DNA of 64,000 nt from Arenivirga flava (lineage in GTDB: Bacteria; Actinomycetota; Actinomycetes; Actinomycetales; Microbacteriaceae), in NCBI RefSeq assembly GCF_030161575.1, contig NZ_BSUL01000001.1:558001-622000 (forward strand), written 5' to 3'. This document shows, in pieces, positions 41,256 to 49,694 of this stretch (the stretch's first letter is position 1; every line of letters begins with the position of its first letter). The notes under the pieces were generated by a model. That model did no database searches and was not told the origin of the DNA. It saw only the letters and a list, made by a program, of their open reading frames with translations. Position numbers and translations under genes: made by a program.

Positions 41256-41267
41256 TACCGTGATGCC
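41256..41267 (+). promoter_or_regulatory. tetR leaderless promoter
   Basis: TACCGT (41256-41261) lies 6 nt before ATG 41268, which I therefore use as the start. Confidence 0.55.
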
Positions 41268-41927
41268 ATGGCTGCTCGACGCGACACTCGCCCGTACGAG
41301 GAACGTCGGAGCGCGATCCTCGAGAGTGCGGCCGCGGAGTTCGCCGCCTCGGGATTCACCGCCGCGACGATGGCGTCGATCCATCGTCGAGCGGGCATCT
41401 CCTCCGGAACGCTCTTCCACTACTTCCCGACCAAGATCGATCTGCTGCTCGGCGTCCTCGACGCGGGCAGGCGCGACACCGAGCGCACGCTGCAGGCCAT
41501 CGAGGCCGAGGCGGCCGGTGCCGCGGCCATCCTCCGGTACGCCTCGCATGTCGAGACCGAGATCACCGACGCGATCTACCCCGGGCTCGTGCGCGCCGTC
41601 GCCGATGTCGAGCGCCTGCCGCAGGTGGCGGAGGCCCTGGCCGTCGAGACCGCGCTGATCGACGCGTTCATCCGCCGGCATCTTCCCCAGGACCCGGAGC
41701 ACAGCGGGACGGCGGCGCCTGACGCGAGTGCTGCACGCGCCATCCGCTGGATGCTCGACGGCGCGTCCACGGACGCGCTCGTGGAGCCGGTGCCTGCCGG
41801 CTCGCTCGAACGATCGGTCGCCCGCTTCCTCGACGGCGGACCCCCGCGAGGTGCTCCGGCGGAGGGAGCTCCACGGCGTGCGGGGCATCCTCAGGCCGGA
41901 GCGCCCGCCGCCAGGAGCCGGAGGTAG
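41268..41927 (+). CDS. TetR/AcrR-family transcriptional regulator
   Basis: This 219-residue regulator has an N-terminal helix-turn-helix (about residues 12-60) with AAAEFAASGFTAATMASIHRRAGISSGTLFHYFPTKIDLL, the clear family signature. The ligand-binding domain is unassigned. The C-terminal about 35 residues are rich in proline, glycine and arginine and overlap the convergent nuclease-helicase gene by 37 nt; they may not be structured. It probably represses itself and the divergent CPBP protease through the operator at 41212-41229. Confidence 0.9.
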   Translation: MAARRDTRPYEERRSAILESAAAEFAASGFTAATMASIHRRAGISSGTLFHYFPTKIDLLLGVLDAGRRDTERTLQAIEAEAAGAAAILRYASHVETEITDAIYPGLVRAVADVERLPQVAEALAVETALIDAFIRRHLPQDPEHSGTAAPDASAARAIRWMLDGASTDALVEPVPAGSLERSVARFLDGGPPRGAPAEGAPRRAGHPQAGAPAARSRR

Positions 41928-44900
41928 GCGCTGAGCTCGGCGAGGCCCGCCGGCTTGGCGGGCAGGAAGTCGGCGAGGTCGGGGGAGTGCACGAGGTGCG
42001 CGGCCCACTGCGCGCGCGAGATGGCCACGTTGAGCCGGTTCGCCATGAGCAGGAAGCCGATGCCCCGGGGCACCTCGGCGTCGCTGGAGGCGGTCATGCT
42101 GAGGATCGCGATCGGCGCCTCGCGGCCCTGGAAGAGATCGACGGTGCCGACGGGCACCTCGCCGAGGCCGGCCGCGGCGAGCCGCTCGCGCAGCAGGTGC
42201 ACCTGGGCGTTGTAGGGCGCGACGACGATCAGGTCGCCCTGCTCGATCGGCCGCGGCTCGGCCGTCAAGGAGGCACGCCAGGCGCGTCCCAGCGCATCCC
42301 GGGCGATCGCGACCACCCGGTCGGCCTCCTCGACGCTCGCGACGTCGTTGCCGTGATGCTCGACGGCGTGCACGTGCAGTCCGGGGGCGACCCCCTCGAG
42401 CATCCGCTGGCTCGCCTCGGGTTCGCGGGAGTGCAGCGCGCCGTCGTAGGAGAGGTCCGACACGGGCGCGGCGACGGCCGGATGCATGCGCCAGCTCTCG
42501 GCGAGGAAGTAGCCGCGCTCGGCCGGGATGACGTGGTGCCCCTCCTGCAGCCAGGCGAGGGCCGACTCGTCGACGGGCTCCGGATGCGAGCCCTGGCTCA
42601 CCTGCGGCAGCTGCTGCGGATCGCCGAGCAGCAGCAGGTTGCGCGCGGAGACCCCCGCGGCGATGGTCGCCGCCAGCGAGAACTGCCCGGCCTCGTCGAC
42701 GACGAGGAGGTCGAGCTGCCCGCGCCCCACGCGGCCGGTGTTCGCGAAGTCCCAGGCGGTGCCGCCGAGCACGGCACCGCCGACACGGGCGAGATGCTCC
42801 GGCACGGCCCGCTCGCCGAGCGGTGTCCACGGCGCGTCCTCCGCATCCTGCGGACGCCCCCGCTTGCCGATGGCCTCGCGGGGCACCCCGGCGCGCGAGA
42901 CACCGGCGAGTACGTTCTCGACGGCGGCGTGGCTCTGCGCGACGACACCGACGGTCCAGCCGTGGTCGCGCACCAGGCGGGCGATCACGCGCGAGCCGAC
43001 GTAGGTCTTGCCGGTGCCGGGCGGGCCCTGCACCGCGAGGTAGGAGTCGTCGAGGTCGAGCAGCGAGTCGAGGATCGCGGCGGCCGTGTCGCCCTCCGCC
43101 ACCGGGGTGAGCGGCGCGCCCGAGCGGCGGCGGGGCGCGCGGCGCACGAGCAGGTCGGTGACGGCGTCGCACGGCAGCGGATCGGCGCCCACGAGGGTGC
43201 CGGCCCATTCGGCGATCGCGGCGACCAGCGCATCCGTCTTCGGCGGGGTGGCGGGGGTGAGCGCGGCGGGCAGGTCGTCGTAGTGCTCGGCTCCGGCCGC
43301 CAGGGTCTCGACGAGCTCCATGACCCCGTCGTCGACCGCCTGCACCGTGACCGCTCGCGACGGCCGGGTCGTGGGCGGCAGCGGACGTCCGAGCTGCGGC
43401 CCTGGAGCGTCGTAGAGCGCGAAGGGCTGGCCGCCGGGCGCGATGCGGCTGCCCGGGGCGAGCTGGCCGCTGACCCGCAGGATGCGGCGGTCGCTGCGCT
43501 GGCGGCCTTCGCGATGCCAGTCGCGTACGACCTCGGCACGTTCGATGACGAGCACGTCGCGGGTGTCGGCCCACTCCTCGATCGGCTGTTCGAGCCGCGC
43601 GAAGTGATCCCACCAGTACTGCTTCTGCTCGCGGTCGTAGTAGTCCACCGCGGCACCCGCGAGGGCGAGTGCCGTCTGCTCCGGCGTGCGGTCGGCCGGG
43701 GCGACGTGCTCGAGGCCGGCGGTGAGGCGCGCGGCCAACCGGCTGCGCTCCTCGCGCGCCATCTGGGCGGCGCTGGGCAGCGGCTCCTCCACGTCGAGCG
43801 GCGCCGACCAGGGGACGACCCCAGCCTCGGCCGCGCGCTCCAGGAGCCAGTCGCGCAGCCGCAGCGTCGAGCGGCAGTCGTAGGCGTTGTAGTCGGCGAT
43901 CTCGGCGAGCAGGTCCGCGGCCTCCTGCGCGCGCCCCGTGTCGCGCAGCTCGCGCCAGTGCGCGTAGGCGTCGACGGAGCCCGCCCCGGTGGTGACCTCG
44001 CTCGTGCGCAGGTCGTCGCCCATGTAGAGCGGTTCGAGCTTCTTGAGGCTGGAGGAGGGCGACGACACGCGGACGCTGCGACCGACGACCGTGTACAGGT
44101 CGACGAGCACCTCCTCGCGCAGCAGGGTGTCGACGAACGCCTCGCCCACGCCGTGACGGGCGGCCAGCGAGGCGAGATGCGTGCGCTCGTAGGCGGCGTA
44201 GTGGTAGACGTGCATGCCGGGATGCGCGGCTCGCCGCTCGGCGAGGTAGTCGAGGAAGTCGATGAGCGCCTGCCGCTCCTCGGCGTGGTCGTGCGCCCAG
44301 AACGCGCGGAACCGCGGCGCCGCGCCGTCGACCGGCGCCTCGACGAGGCCGAAGAGGTAGTCGAGGCCCCAGTCGTCCCGGCCGCCCTCGGCGTAGAGCG
44401 GGTCGCCCTCGAAGTCGAAGAACACGTCGCCCGCGTCCGGGGCAGGGATCGCCGCCAGCGCGGCCGGGTCGTGCACGACGTGGTGCAATCGGCCGTCCCG
44501 CTCCGCGGCCAGCTGCAGCCGAGCCTGCTCGCGCAGCCGGTGCAGCGTGCCCGCAGCGATCCCCGGGACGGCACCGTGCGAGGCCGCGAGGGCGTCGATC
44601 GTGCGGATGCCGGCCTCCAGCAGCCGGCCGCGCTGCGACACGCGGGAGCCGCCGACGAGGAGGACGTCGCGGTGCCGTTCGAGCTCGGCGGTGCACGGCG
44701 CGCAGCGGAAGCAGGCGGTGAAGCGGGGGTCGCCCCACGCCAACGGTCCGCCGTCCGCGACGTGCGCGTCGACGATGGCCTCGAGCCGCTCGCGTCGGCG
44801 CAGGTAGACCGGCAGCACGTCGTCGAGCGGGTGCGCCACGGCGCTGCCGTCGCCGAGGAGCAGGTGCACCTGCGCGCCGAGCGGCACCCCGGCATCGAGC

Positions 44901-45403
44901 AGCTGCTGCGAGTAGGCGGCGACCTGCAGCAGGGCGGTGACCTTGGCCGATCGGGCCAGTTTGGTGTCCGCGACCTCGTAGCGGGCGGGGCCTGCGGCGG
45001 TCGACGGGACCCGGAGGATGAAATCGGCGAAGCCGATGAAGCGCTCGTCGGAGAAGGTGGCCTGGAAGACGACGTCGGCGCCGTCGCGCATCGCCGCGAG
45101 CCCCTGCTCTCGGCGGGCGGCCACGTCGTCGGCATCGAGCACGTCCGGCCGGGCGATCTCGGCCACGCCGCCGGGCGCGCCCGGGACGTGCGCTCCGAAG
45201 CGGCGCCGGTAGCCCTCCAGCACCCGCTCCTCGTGTTCGTCGCCCAGGCCGGCCGCACGGACGAGCATCGGGTCGTCCACCACCTCGAGCGCCTCGCTGC
45301 GGCCGAGCTTCGCGTCGAGGGCGCGGAGGAAGGCGAACTCGCAGGCGGAGGCGGTGGACAGGTCGGTCGCGCTCGTGACGACCGAGCCCCCGCGGATGAA
45401 CAT
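41891..45403 (-). CDS. TM0106-type RecB-like nuclease fused to a superfamily 1 helicase
   Basis: The product has 1170 residues. The N-terminal Cas4/RecB-type nuclease has D127 (GFADF), D146-T-K148 and the Q160-x3-Y164 motif. C21 with C231-x2-C234-x2-C237 matches the four-cysteine Fe-S arrangement of Cas4/AddB enzymes. A ribonuclease H-like part follows (VFFDFEGDPLYAEGG). The helicase has Walker A QGPPGTGKT, Walker B LLVVDEAGQFSLA and the UvrD-like C-terminal end MANRLNVAISRAQW. Similar fusions are widespread in actinobacteria and are presumed to act in DNA repair or processing. The start is set by TACGCT 6 nt upstream. Confidence 0.88.
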   Translation of the reverse strand: MFIRGGSVVTSATDLSTASACEFAFLRALDAKLGRSEALEVVDDPMLVRAAGLGDEHEERVLEGYRRRFGAHVPGAPGGVAEIARPDVLDADDVAARREQGLAAMRDGADVVFQATFSDERFIGFADFILRVPSTAAGPARYEVADTKLARSAKVTALLQVAAYSQQLLDAGVPLGAQVHLLLGDGSAVAHPLDDVLPVYLRRRERLEAIVDAHVADGGPLAWGDPRFTACFRCAPCTAELERHRDVLLVGGSRVSQRGRLLEAGIRTIDALAASHGAVPGIAAGTLHRLREQARLQLAAERDGRLHHVVHDPAALAAIPAPDAGDVFFDFEGDPLYAEGGRDDWGLDYLFGLVEAPVDGAAPRFRAFWAHDHAEERQALIDFLDYLAERRAAHPGMHVYHYAAYERTHLASLAARHGVGEAFVDTLLREEVLVDLYTVVGRSVRVSSPSSSLKKLEPLYMGDDLRTSEVTTGAGSVDAYAHWRELRDTGRAQEAADLLAEIADYNAYDCRSTLRLRDWLLERAAEAGVVPWSAPLDVEEPLPSAAQMAREERSRLAARLTAGLEHVAPADRTPEQTALALAGAAVDYYDREQKQYWWDHFARLEQPIEEWADTRDVLVIERAEVVRDWHREGRQRSDRRILRVSGQLAPGSRIAPGGQPFALYDAPGPQLGRPLPPTTRPSRAVTVQAVDDGVMELVETLAAGAEHYDDLPAALTPATPPKTDALVAAIAEWAGTLVGADPLPCDAVTDLLVRRAPRRRSGAPLTPVAEGDTAAAILDSLLDLDDSYLAVQGPPGTGKTYVGSRVIARLVRDHGWTVGVVAQSHAAVENVLAGVSRAGVPREAIGKRGRPQDAEDAPWTPLGERAVPEHLARVGGAVLGGTAWDFANTGRVGRGQLDLLVVDEAGQFSLAATIAAGVSARNLLLLGDPQQLPQVSQGSHPEPVDESALAWLQEGHHVIPAERGYFLAESWRMHPAVAAPVSDLSYDGALHSREPEASQRMLEGVAPGLHVHAVEHHGNDVASVEEADRVVAIARDALGRAWRASLTAEPRPIEQGDLIVVAPYNAQVHLLRERLAAAGLGEVPVGTVDLFQGREAPIAILSMTASSDAEVPRGIGFLLMANRLNVAISRAQWAAHLVHSPDLADFLPAKPAGLAELSAYLRLLAAGAPA

Positions 45404-45409
45404 GCGTTC

Positions 45410-45415
45410 AGCGTA
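45410..45415 (-). promoter_or_regulatory. Nuclease-helicase leaderless promoter, -10
   Basis: TACGCT on the minus strand, 6 nt before ATG 45403. It lies back to back with the NUDIX promoter at 45469. Confidence 0.5.
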
Positions 45416-45468
45416 GGGGCGGCCGCCGACACCGGACGGTCTCGACCCGTGCCGGACCCCCGCCGCCC

Positions 45469-45480
45469 TAGGCTGTGCGG
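45469..45480 (+). promoter_or_regulatory. NUDIX gene leaderless promoter
   Basis: TAGGCT (45469-45474) lies 6 nt before GTG 45481. It favours that start over GTG 45475. Confidence 0.55.
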
Positions 45481-45972
45481 GTGAGCGCCGCCGAGACCCC
45501 GCCCCCGGGAGCGATCGGCCGCGACCCGGGCGATGCGTGGGTCGAGGCGCCCGACGGGCGCCGCTACTGGGGACGCTTCGGCGCCGCCGGCCTGCTGGCC
45601 CACGATCCGGCGCGCGGCGTGCTGCTGCAGCACCGGGTCGGCTGGAGCCACTTCGGCGGCACGTGGGGCATCCCCGGCGGGGCGGTCCAGCAGGGCGAGA
45701 CCGCCGTGGACGGCGCCCTGCGCGAGGCGGCGGAGGAGTCCGGCGCGCCCCGCGCATCCCTCGTCCTGCAGCGCACGAGCGTGCTCGACCTGGGCTTTTG
45801 GAGCTACACCACCGTGCTGGCGGCGGTGCGCAAGCCCTTCGAGCCCGTCATCGCCGACGCGGAGAGCCTCGAGCTGCGCTGGGTGCCGCTCGACGAGGTC
45901 GGCGCACTGCCGCTGCACCCGGCTTCGCCGCGAGCTGGTCCGCGCTGCGCGCCATGCTCGAGGCACCGCTGA
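45481..45972 (+). CDS. NUDIX hydrolase (frame shifts before its natural end)
   Basis: The product is a nucleoside diphosphate-X hydrolase. The NUDIX box is GGAVQQGETAVDGALREAAEES (GX5EX7REUXEEXGU form). Homology runs to GALPLHP and then the written frame turns into arginine/cysteine-rich nonsense to the stop at 45972. One extra C or G at 45918-45922 would continue as HPGFAASWSALRAMLEAP and then directly into the NYN-like protein downstream. The true product may thus be a NUDIX-NYN fusion of about 297 residues. Substrate unknown. Confidence 0.8.
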   Translation: MSAAETPPPGAIGRDPGDAWVEAPDGRRYWGRFGAAGLLAHDPARGVLLQHRVGWSHFGGTWGIPGGAVQQGETAVDGALREAAEESGAPRASLVLQRTSVLDLGFWSYTTVLAAVRKPFEPVIADAESLELRWVPLDEVGALPLHPASPRAGPRCAPCSRHR

Positions 45973-46373
45973 CGCTGCTCGTCGACGGCGCGAACGTGGT
46001 GGGCTCGCGCCCGGACGGCTGGTGGCGCGATCGCGCGGGCGCCGCGGCGAGGCTGGCCGACGCCCTCGGCGCGCTGGCGGTCGCCGGTGCGCCGGCGGCC
46101 GCGCTCGGCGTCGCCGGCTCGCACGCGTGGCCGGCGATCGAGCTCGTCCTCGAGGGAGCGGCGCGGCCCGCCGCCGAGCGCACCGTGCCCGGCCTCACCC
46201 AGCACGCGGCGGCGGCCGATGGCGACGGGGCGCTCGTCGAGCTGGCCGGGCACCGTATCGGCGAGGGCCGCGCGGTCGTCGTCGTGACGGCCGACCGCGG
46301 GCTGCGCGAGCGCCTCGCCGCCGAGGGGGCCGCGGCGATCGGGCCCGGAGCGCTCCTGGCGCTGCTGGCATGA
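45954..46373 (+). CDS. NYN/PIN-like nuclease-fold protein (possibly the C-terminal half of the NUDIX gene)
   Basis: This 139-residue product from ATG 45954 begins LTLLVDGANVVGSRPDGWWRDRAGAAARLADAL, an NYN-type motif with the acidic metal ligand in VDGAN. It ends with VVVVTADRGLRERLAAEGAAAIGPGALL, where the aspartate of TADRGLR is the second acidic site. The fold is that of YacP/PIN RNases; the activity is not proved. It overlaps the written NUDIX frame by 19 nt, or is fused to it if one base is missing upstream. Confidence 0.7.
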   Translation: MLEAPLTLLVDGANVVGSRPDGWWRDRAGAAARLADALGALAVAGAPAAALGVAGSHAWPAIELVLEGAARPAAERTVPGLTQHAAAADGDGALVELAGHRIGEGRAVVVVTADRGLRERLAAEGAAAIGPGALLALLA

Positions 46374-46425
46374 CCCCTCCGCTGCGACCCGGCTGGGAGG
46401 AGCCGGGCGCTCAGGTCGCCGAGGG

Positions 46426-46437
46426 TAGCGTCGGCGG
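46426..46437 (+). promoter_or_regulatory. Glycosyltransferase leaderless promoter
   Basis: TAGCGT (46426-46431) lies 6 nt before GTG 46438. That start is one frame away from the conserved coding frame, which exposes the frameshift in this gene. Confidence 0.5.
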
Positions 46438-47918
46438 GTGACCCGCAACCGAGCCCCCGACTCCCCGACGCGGAGCAGTTCGCGATCACCTGGGGCATCC
46501 CCGACGATTTCGGCGGCATGACCAGTGCGCTGCTGCAGCGGTCCGCCGCGTTCGCCGCCGCCGGCTGGCCGGTCACCGTGCTCACCTTCGACGACCGCCT
46601 CGACACCGCGGCCGTGGTCGAGCGGATGCGCGCCTCGGGCGCGCTCGCACCGGGCGTCGCCGTCACGCAGCTCTGGGACTGGCTGGCCGCCCACCCGGTC
46701 ACCGCCGGCGCAGGAGCGGACCGGCTCTTCACGCCGCTGGGCGACGGGGAGGACGAGCATCACGAGGGTGTGCTGCGCCGTCGCACGCGCCGCGGCCCGG
46801 ACGGCACCGTGCTCCAGGTGGACCGCTACCGCCCCGACGGCTCGCTGCTCGTCAGCGACCGCCGCGACGTCACGGAGCCCGGGGTCCTCGGCGGTCGCTC
46901 GGTGGTGCTCTGCGACGCGCACGGCGAGCCCGTGCGCGGCTGGGGCAGCGTGTGGGCGCTCTACCGGTTCTGGCTCGACGCGCTGACGGACCGGCGCCGC
47001 GCGGTGCTGATCGTCGACTCGAAGACCTCGGCGCGCTTCGTGCGGGGGTACCGGCGAGCGCACGCGCTCACGGTGCACCTCGTGCACAGCTCGCACCGCG
47101 GCGCCGACGGCGCGTTCAAGGCGAGCCGCCGCGAGGTGCTCGAGCACGCCGACCAGTACGACGCCGTCGTCGTGCTCACCGAGCGGCAGCGCCGCGATCT
47201 GGAGCACGACCTGACCGTCCGGGCGCACGTCGCCGTCGTGCCCAACGCGCGCGAGCTCGACGAACTGATCGCGGCGCCGATCGACCGCCCGAGGGGCCGC
47301 GGCGTCATGCTCGCCTCCCTGACCGGCCGCAAGCGCGTGCCGCACGCCGTCTCCGCCGTGGCCCGGGCGTCGCATGCCGTGCGGCTCGACGTGTACGGCG
47401 ACGGCGACCGCCGCGGCGAGGTGGAGGCGGCCGTCGCCGCCGAGGGCGCCGCCGAGCGCGTCGTGCTCCACGGTCACCGGAGCGGGGCCTCGGGCGCCTT
47501 CCGCGACGGCGACTTCAGCCTGCTCACCTCCACCGCCGAGGGCGCACCGCTCGTGCTCGTCGAGTCCATGGCGGCCGGATGCATCCCCATCGCCTACGAC
47601 ATCGAGTACGGCCCCAGCGACATGATCCGCGACGGCGTGGACGGCTACGTCGTGCCGGCCGGCGACGTGGCCGCGCTGGCCGAGCGGATCGACCGGCTGC
47701 AGGAGCTGCCGGAGGATGCGGTCCGCGCGATGCGCGCCAGCGCCCGCGAGGCATCGCTCGGCTACACGGACGAGGCGGTCACGCAGCGCTGGTCGCAGGT
47801 GCTGGAGGCCGCGGCGGCGCGCAAGGGCTGGCGGGCGGAGCACCGCGGTCCGGTCGAGCGGGTGCTCGGCGGACTGCGCCGCCGGGTTCAGGCGCGGCGC
47901 GCGCTGCCGGCCGACTGA
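46438..47918 (+). CDS. GT4-type glycosyltransferase (one-base frameshift near the N-terminus)
   Basis: The conserved frame (FAITWGIPDDFGGMTSALLQRSAAFA onward) resembles TagE/TarE-like teichoic-acid or poly(glycerol phosphate) glucosyltransferases. Its C-terminal donor domain has TGRKRVPHAVSAVARA, VLHGHRSGASGAFRDGDFSLLTSTAEGAPLVLVESMAAGCIPIAYD and YGPSDMIRDGVDGYVV. Upstream of ATG 46518 the same frame stays open and homologous but lacks a start. GTG 46438 with a leaderless -10 joins it if one C is added in the C5 run 46454-46458 (or C4 46463-46466). Without correction the protein from ATG 46518 has 466 residues. It overlaps the convergent acyltransferase gene by 31 nt. Confidence 0.82.
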
Positions 47919-49090
47919 TCCGGCTCGTCGCTCGGGTCGCCGCCGAGCGGCTCCGCCGGGGGCTGCTGGAACCGCTTCAACGCCTTCGACACCCGCTTGC
48001 CCAGGCGCTTCGCGAGTCGCTGCGAGGGGGCCTCGACGAGGTCGGTGAACGCCCATCCGATCAGCAAGGAGGCGGGGATGCCGATCAGCGCGACCGCCCA
48101 CCAGCGCTCGTCGCGGAACACGTAGGTGAGCGTGCCGAGGATCGGCGCGTGCACCAGGTACAGGCTGAACGAGGTGCGGCCGAGCCACTGCGCGGTGCGG
48201 CCCTCGAGCGCCCTGCGCGCGCGCACCCAGCCGAGCGCGACGAGCAGCACACCGGCGGCTCCCGTGGCCGACAGCCCCCACACCGCGGCGTTGGCGATCG
48301 ACCCCGAGGGCAGCAGCGGACGAGTGACCCAGCTGGCGATGAGCAGCATCACCGACACGACGGCGAAGGCCGGCCAGTAGCCGCGGCGGCGCGGCCGGGC
48401 CGCCCAGGCGCGCACATCCTCCATCCGCACCGCGATGAGGGCGCCGACGAGGAAGACCGGCAGGTACACGAGCGCCTCGAGGTCGACGAGCCGACCGAGC
48501 AGGCTCACGCCGAGCGCGACGATCGCCGCGAGCAGCGCGCGACGGCGCAGCAGCAGCGCCGCGCCGACGAAGACGGGCAGGGCGAGGGAGAAGATCAGCT
48601 CCCAGCGCAGCGACCAGAGCACGTTGTTGAGGTCGTAGGTGACGGGCGCCAGGCTGGCCTCGCCGAGCACCATCGCGAGACTGACCTCGCGGGCCTGCGC
48701 CGTATCGCTCCACGAGCCCTCGACCACGCGCGAGAGGTCGCGGGGCACGAGCAGTACGAGCGCGGCCGCGAAGACCAGCGACGCGGCCACCGGCGCGTAG
48801 AGGCGGATGAGGCGCGAGCTCATGAAGGCGGGCCAGTCGAACCTGGCGCGCAGCGCCGGCAGCGTGACCACGAGGCCCGAGAGCACGAAGAACACGAGCA
48901 CCGCCTCGGTGCCGGCGAAGACGACCTTGGCGGGGGAGTGGGTGAGCCAGGCCCACGCGTCCGTGCCGTCGACGAGGGGTCGGGCGACCAGGCTCACGTG
49001 GTAGAGCAGCACCACGACCGCGGCGACGCCGCGCAGCCCGTCGAGGCTCGGGATGCGATTGCTCACGCGGCGCGGGCTGGGACTCGTCAC
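47888..49090 (-). CDS. Acyltransferase family 3 membrane protein
   Basis: This 400-residue integral membrane acyltransferase of the OafA/NodX type has about ten hydrophobic segments. It begins with RIPSLDGLRGVAAVVVLLYHV, whose histidine is the family active-site residue, followed by FFVLSGLVVTLP and SSRLIRLYAPV. The C-terminus (about 360-400) is basic and cytoplasmic. Such enzymes O-acylate cell-surface sugars; a link with the adjacent glycosyltransferase is plausible but unproved. GTG 49090 follows TACCGT by 6 nt. Confidence 0.9.
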   Translation of the reverse strand: MTSPSPRRVSNRIPSLDGLRGVAAVVVLLYHVSLVARPLVDGTDAWAWLTHSPAKVVFAGTEAVLVFFVLSGLVVTLPALRARFDWPAFMSSRLIRLYAPVAASLVFAAALVLLVPRDLSRVVEGSWSDTAQAREVSLAMVLGEASLAPVTYDLNNVLWSLRWELIFSLALPVFVGAALLLRRRALLAAIVALGVSLLGRLVDLEALVYLPVFLVGALIAVRMEDVRAWAARPRRRGYWPAFAVVSVMLLIASWVTRPLLPSGSIANAAVWGLSATGAAGVLLVALGWVRARRALEGRTAQWLGRTSFSLYLVHAPILGTLTYVFRDERWWAVALIGIPASLLIGWAFTDLVEAPSQRLAKRLGKRVSKALKRFQQPPAEPLGGDPSDEPDQSAGSARRA

Positions 49091-49096
49091 CGCGCG

Positions 49097-49102
49097 ACGG
49101 TA
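49097..49102 (-). promoter_or_regulatory. Acyltransferase leaderless promoter, -10
   Basis: TACCGT on the minus strand, 6 nt before GTG 49090. Confidence 0.5.
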
Positions 49103-49239
49103 CTGCGGGGCGCGGCATCCCGCCTGTGCGCGACCTGAACGTCACGTGCGGGCGCACCGAGCCCGGCGTCTCGCTCGGCGCAGGTGCAGTCAGTGCAGCT
49201 TCACAGCCGCGGGATACCCGATCACAGCAGGATGAGCGC

Positions 49240-49605
49240 ATGAAGTGCCCCCAGGACAACGCCACCCTCGTCATGAGCGAGCGCTCCGGCGTCGAGATCG
49301 ACTACTGCCCCGAGTGCCGCGGCGTCTGGCTCGATCGCGGCGAGCTCGACAAGATCCTCGAGCGCGCCGAGCAGCAGCTCCAGGCCGCCGCGCCGCCCGC
49401 CCGGCCGCAGCAGCCCGCGCAGCCGAGCGCCGCGCCCGCGTACCCGCCGCAGCAGCCCCCCATGCAGCCCTACCCCGGAGCGATGCCGCCACGCGGGCAC
49501 TACAACTCGAGCCCCGGCAGCTACCCGCGCGGTGGCGGCTACGGCTACGGGCAGCAGCCCTACCGCCGCAAGAAGGGCGGCTGGCTGGGCGATCTGCTCG
49601 GCTGA
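49240..49605 (+). CDS. TFIIB-type zinc-ribbon protein
   Basis: This 121-residue protein has an N-terminal zf-TFIIB ribbon with one CP pair (MKCPQDNATL), a CPEC pair, then RGVWLDRGELDKILE. A proline/glutamine-rich linker and a glycine/tyrosine-rich segment (YPRGGGYGYGQQPY) follow. The C-terminus KKGGWLGDLLG is typical of this family in actinobacteria. The first knuckle shows only one cysteine, so metal binding is not certain. Function unknown. The run CCCCCC at 49456-49461 is the only G/C run of six I found in the window. Confidence 0.82.
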   Translation: MKCPQDNATLVMSERSGVEIDYCPECRGVWLDRGELDKILERAEQQLQAAAPPARPQQPAQPSAAPAYPPQQPPMQPYPGAMPPRGHYNSSPGSYPRGGGYGYGQQPYRRKKGGWLGDLLG

Positions 49606-49682
49606 GGCGCATCCAACGGCGAGGGTGCTGGACGTCCTCTCCGCGCTCGGTGCGGATCCGACCACCGGCCGGATCCGCTTCA

Positions 49683-49694
49683 TAGCGTCGGGGC
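49683..49694 (+). promoter_or_regulatory. baeRF gene leaderless promoter
   Basis: TAGCGT (49683-49688) lies 6 nt before ATG 49695. Confidence 0.55.

Noticed and set aside
41987..45484. 1165-codon plus-strand frame opposite the nuclease-helicase
   Set aside because: Shadow of the real minus-strand gene; repetitive composition and no motifs.
45804..49274. 1156-codon minus-strand frame across NYN, glycosyltransferase and acyltransferase genes
   Set aside because: No motifs, and it crosses three well-supported genes in other frames.
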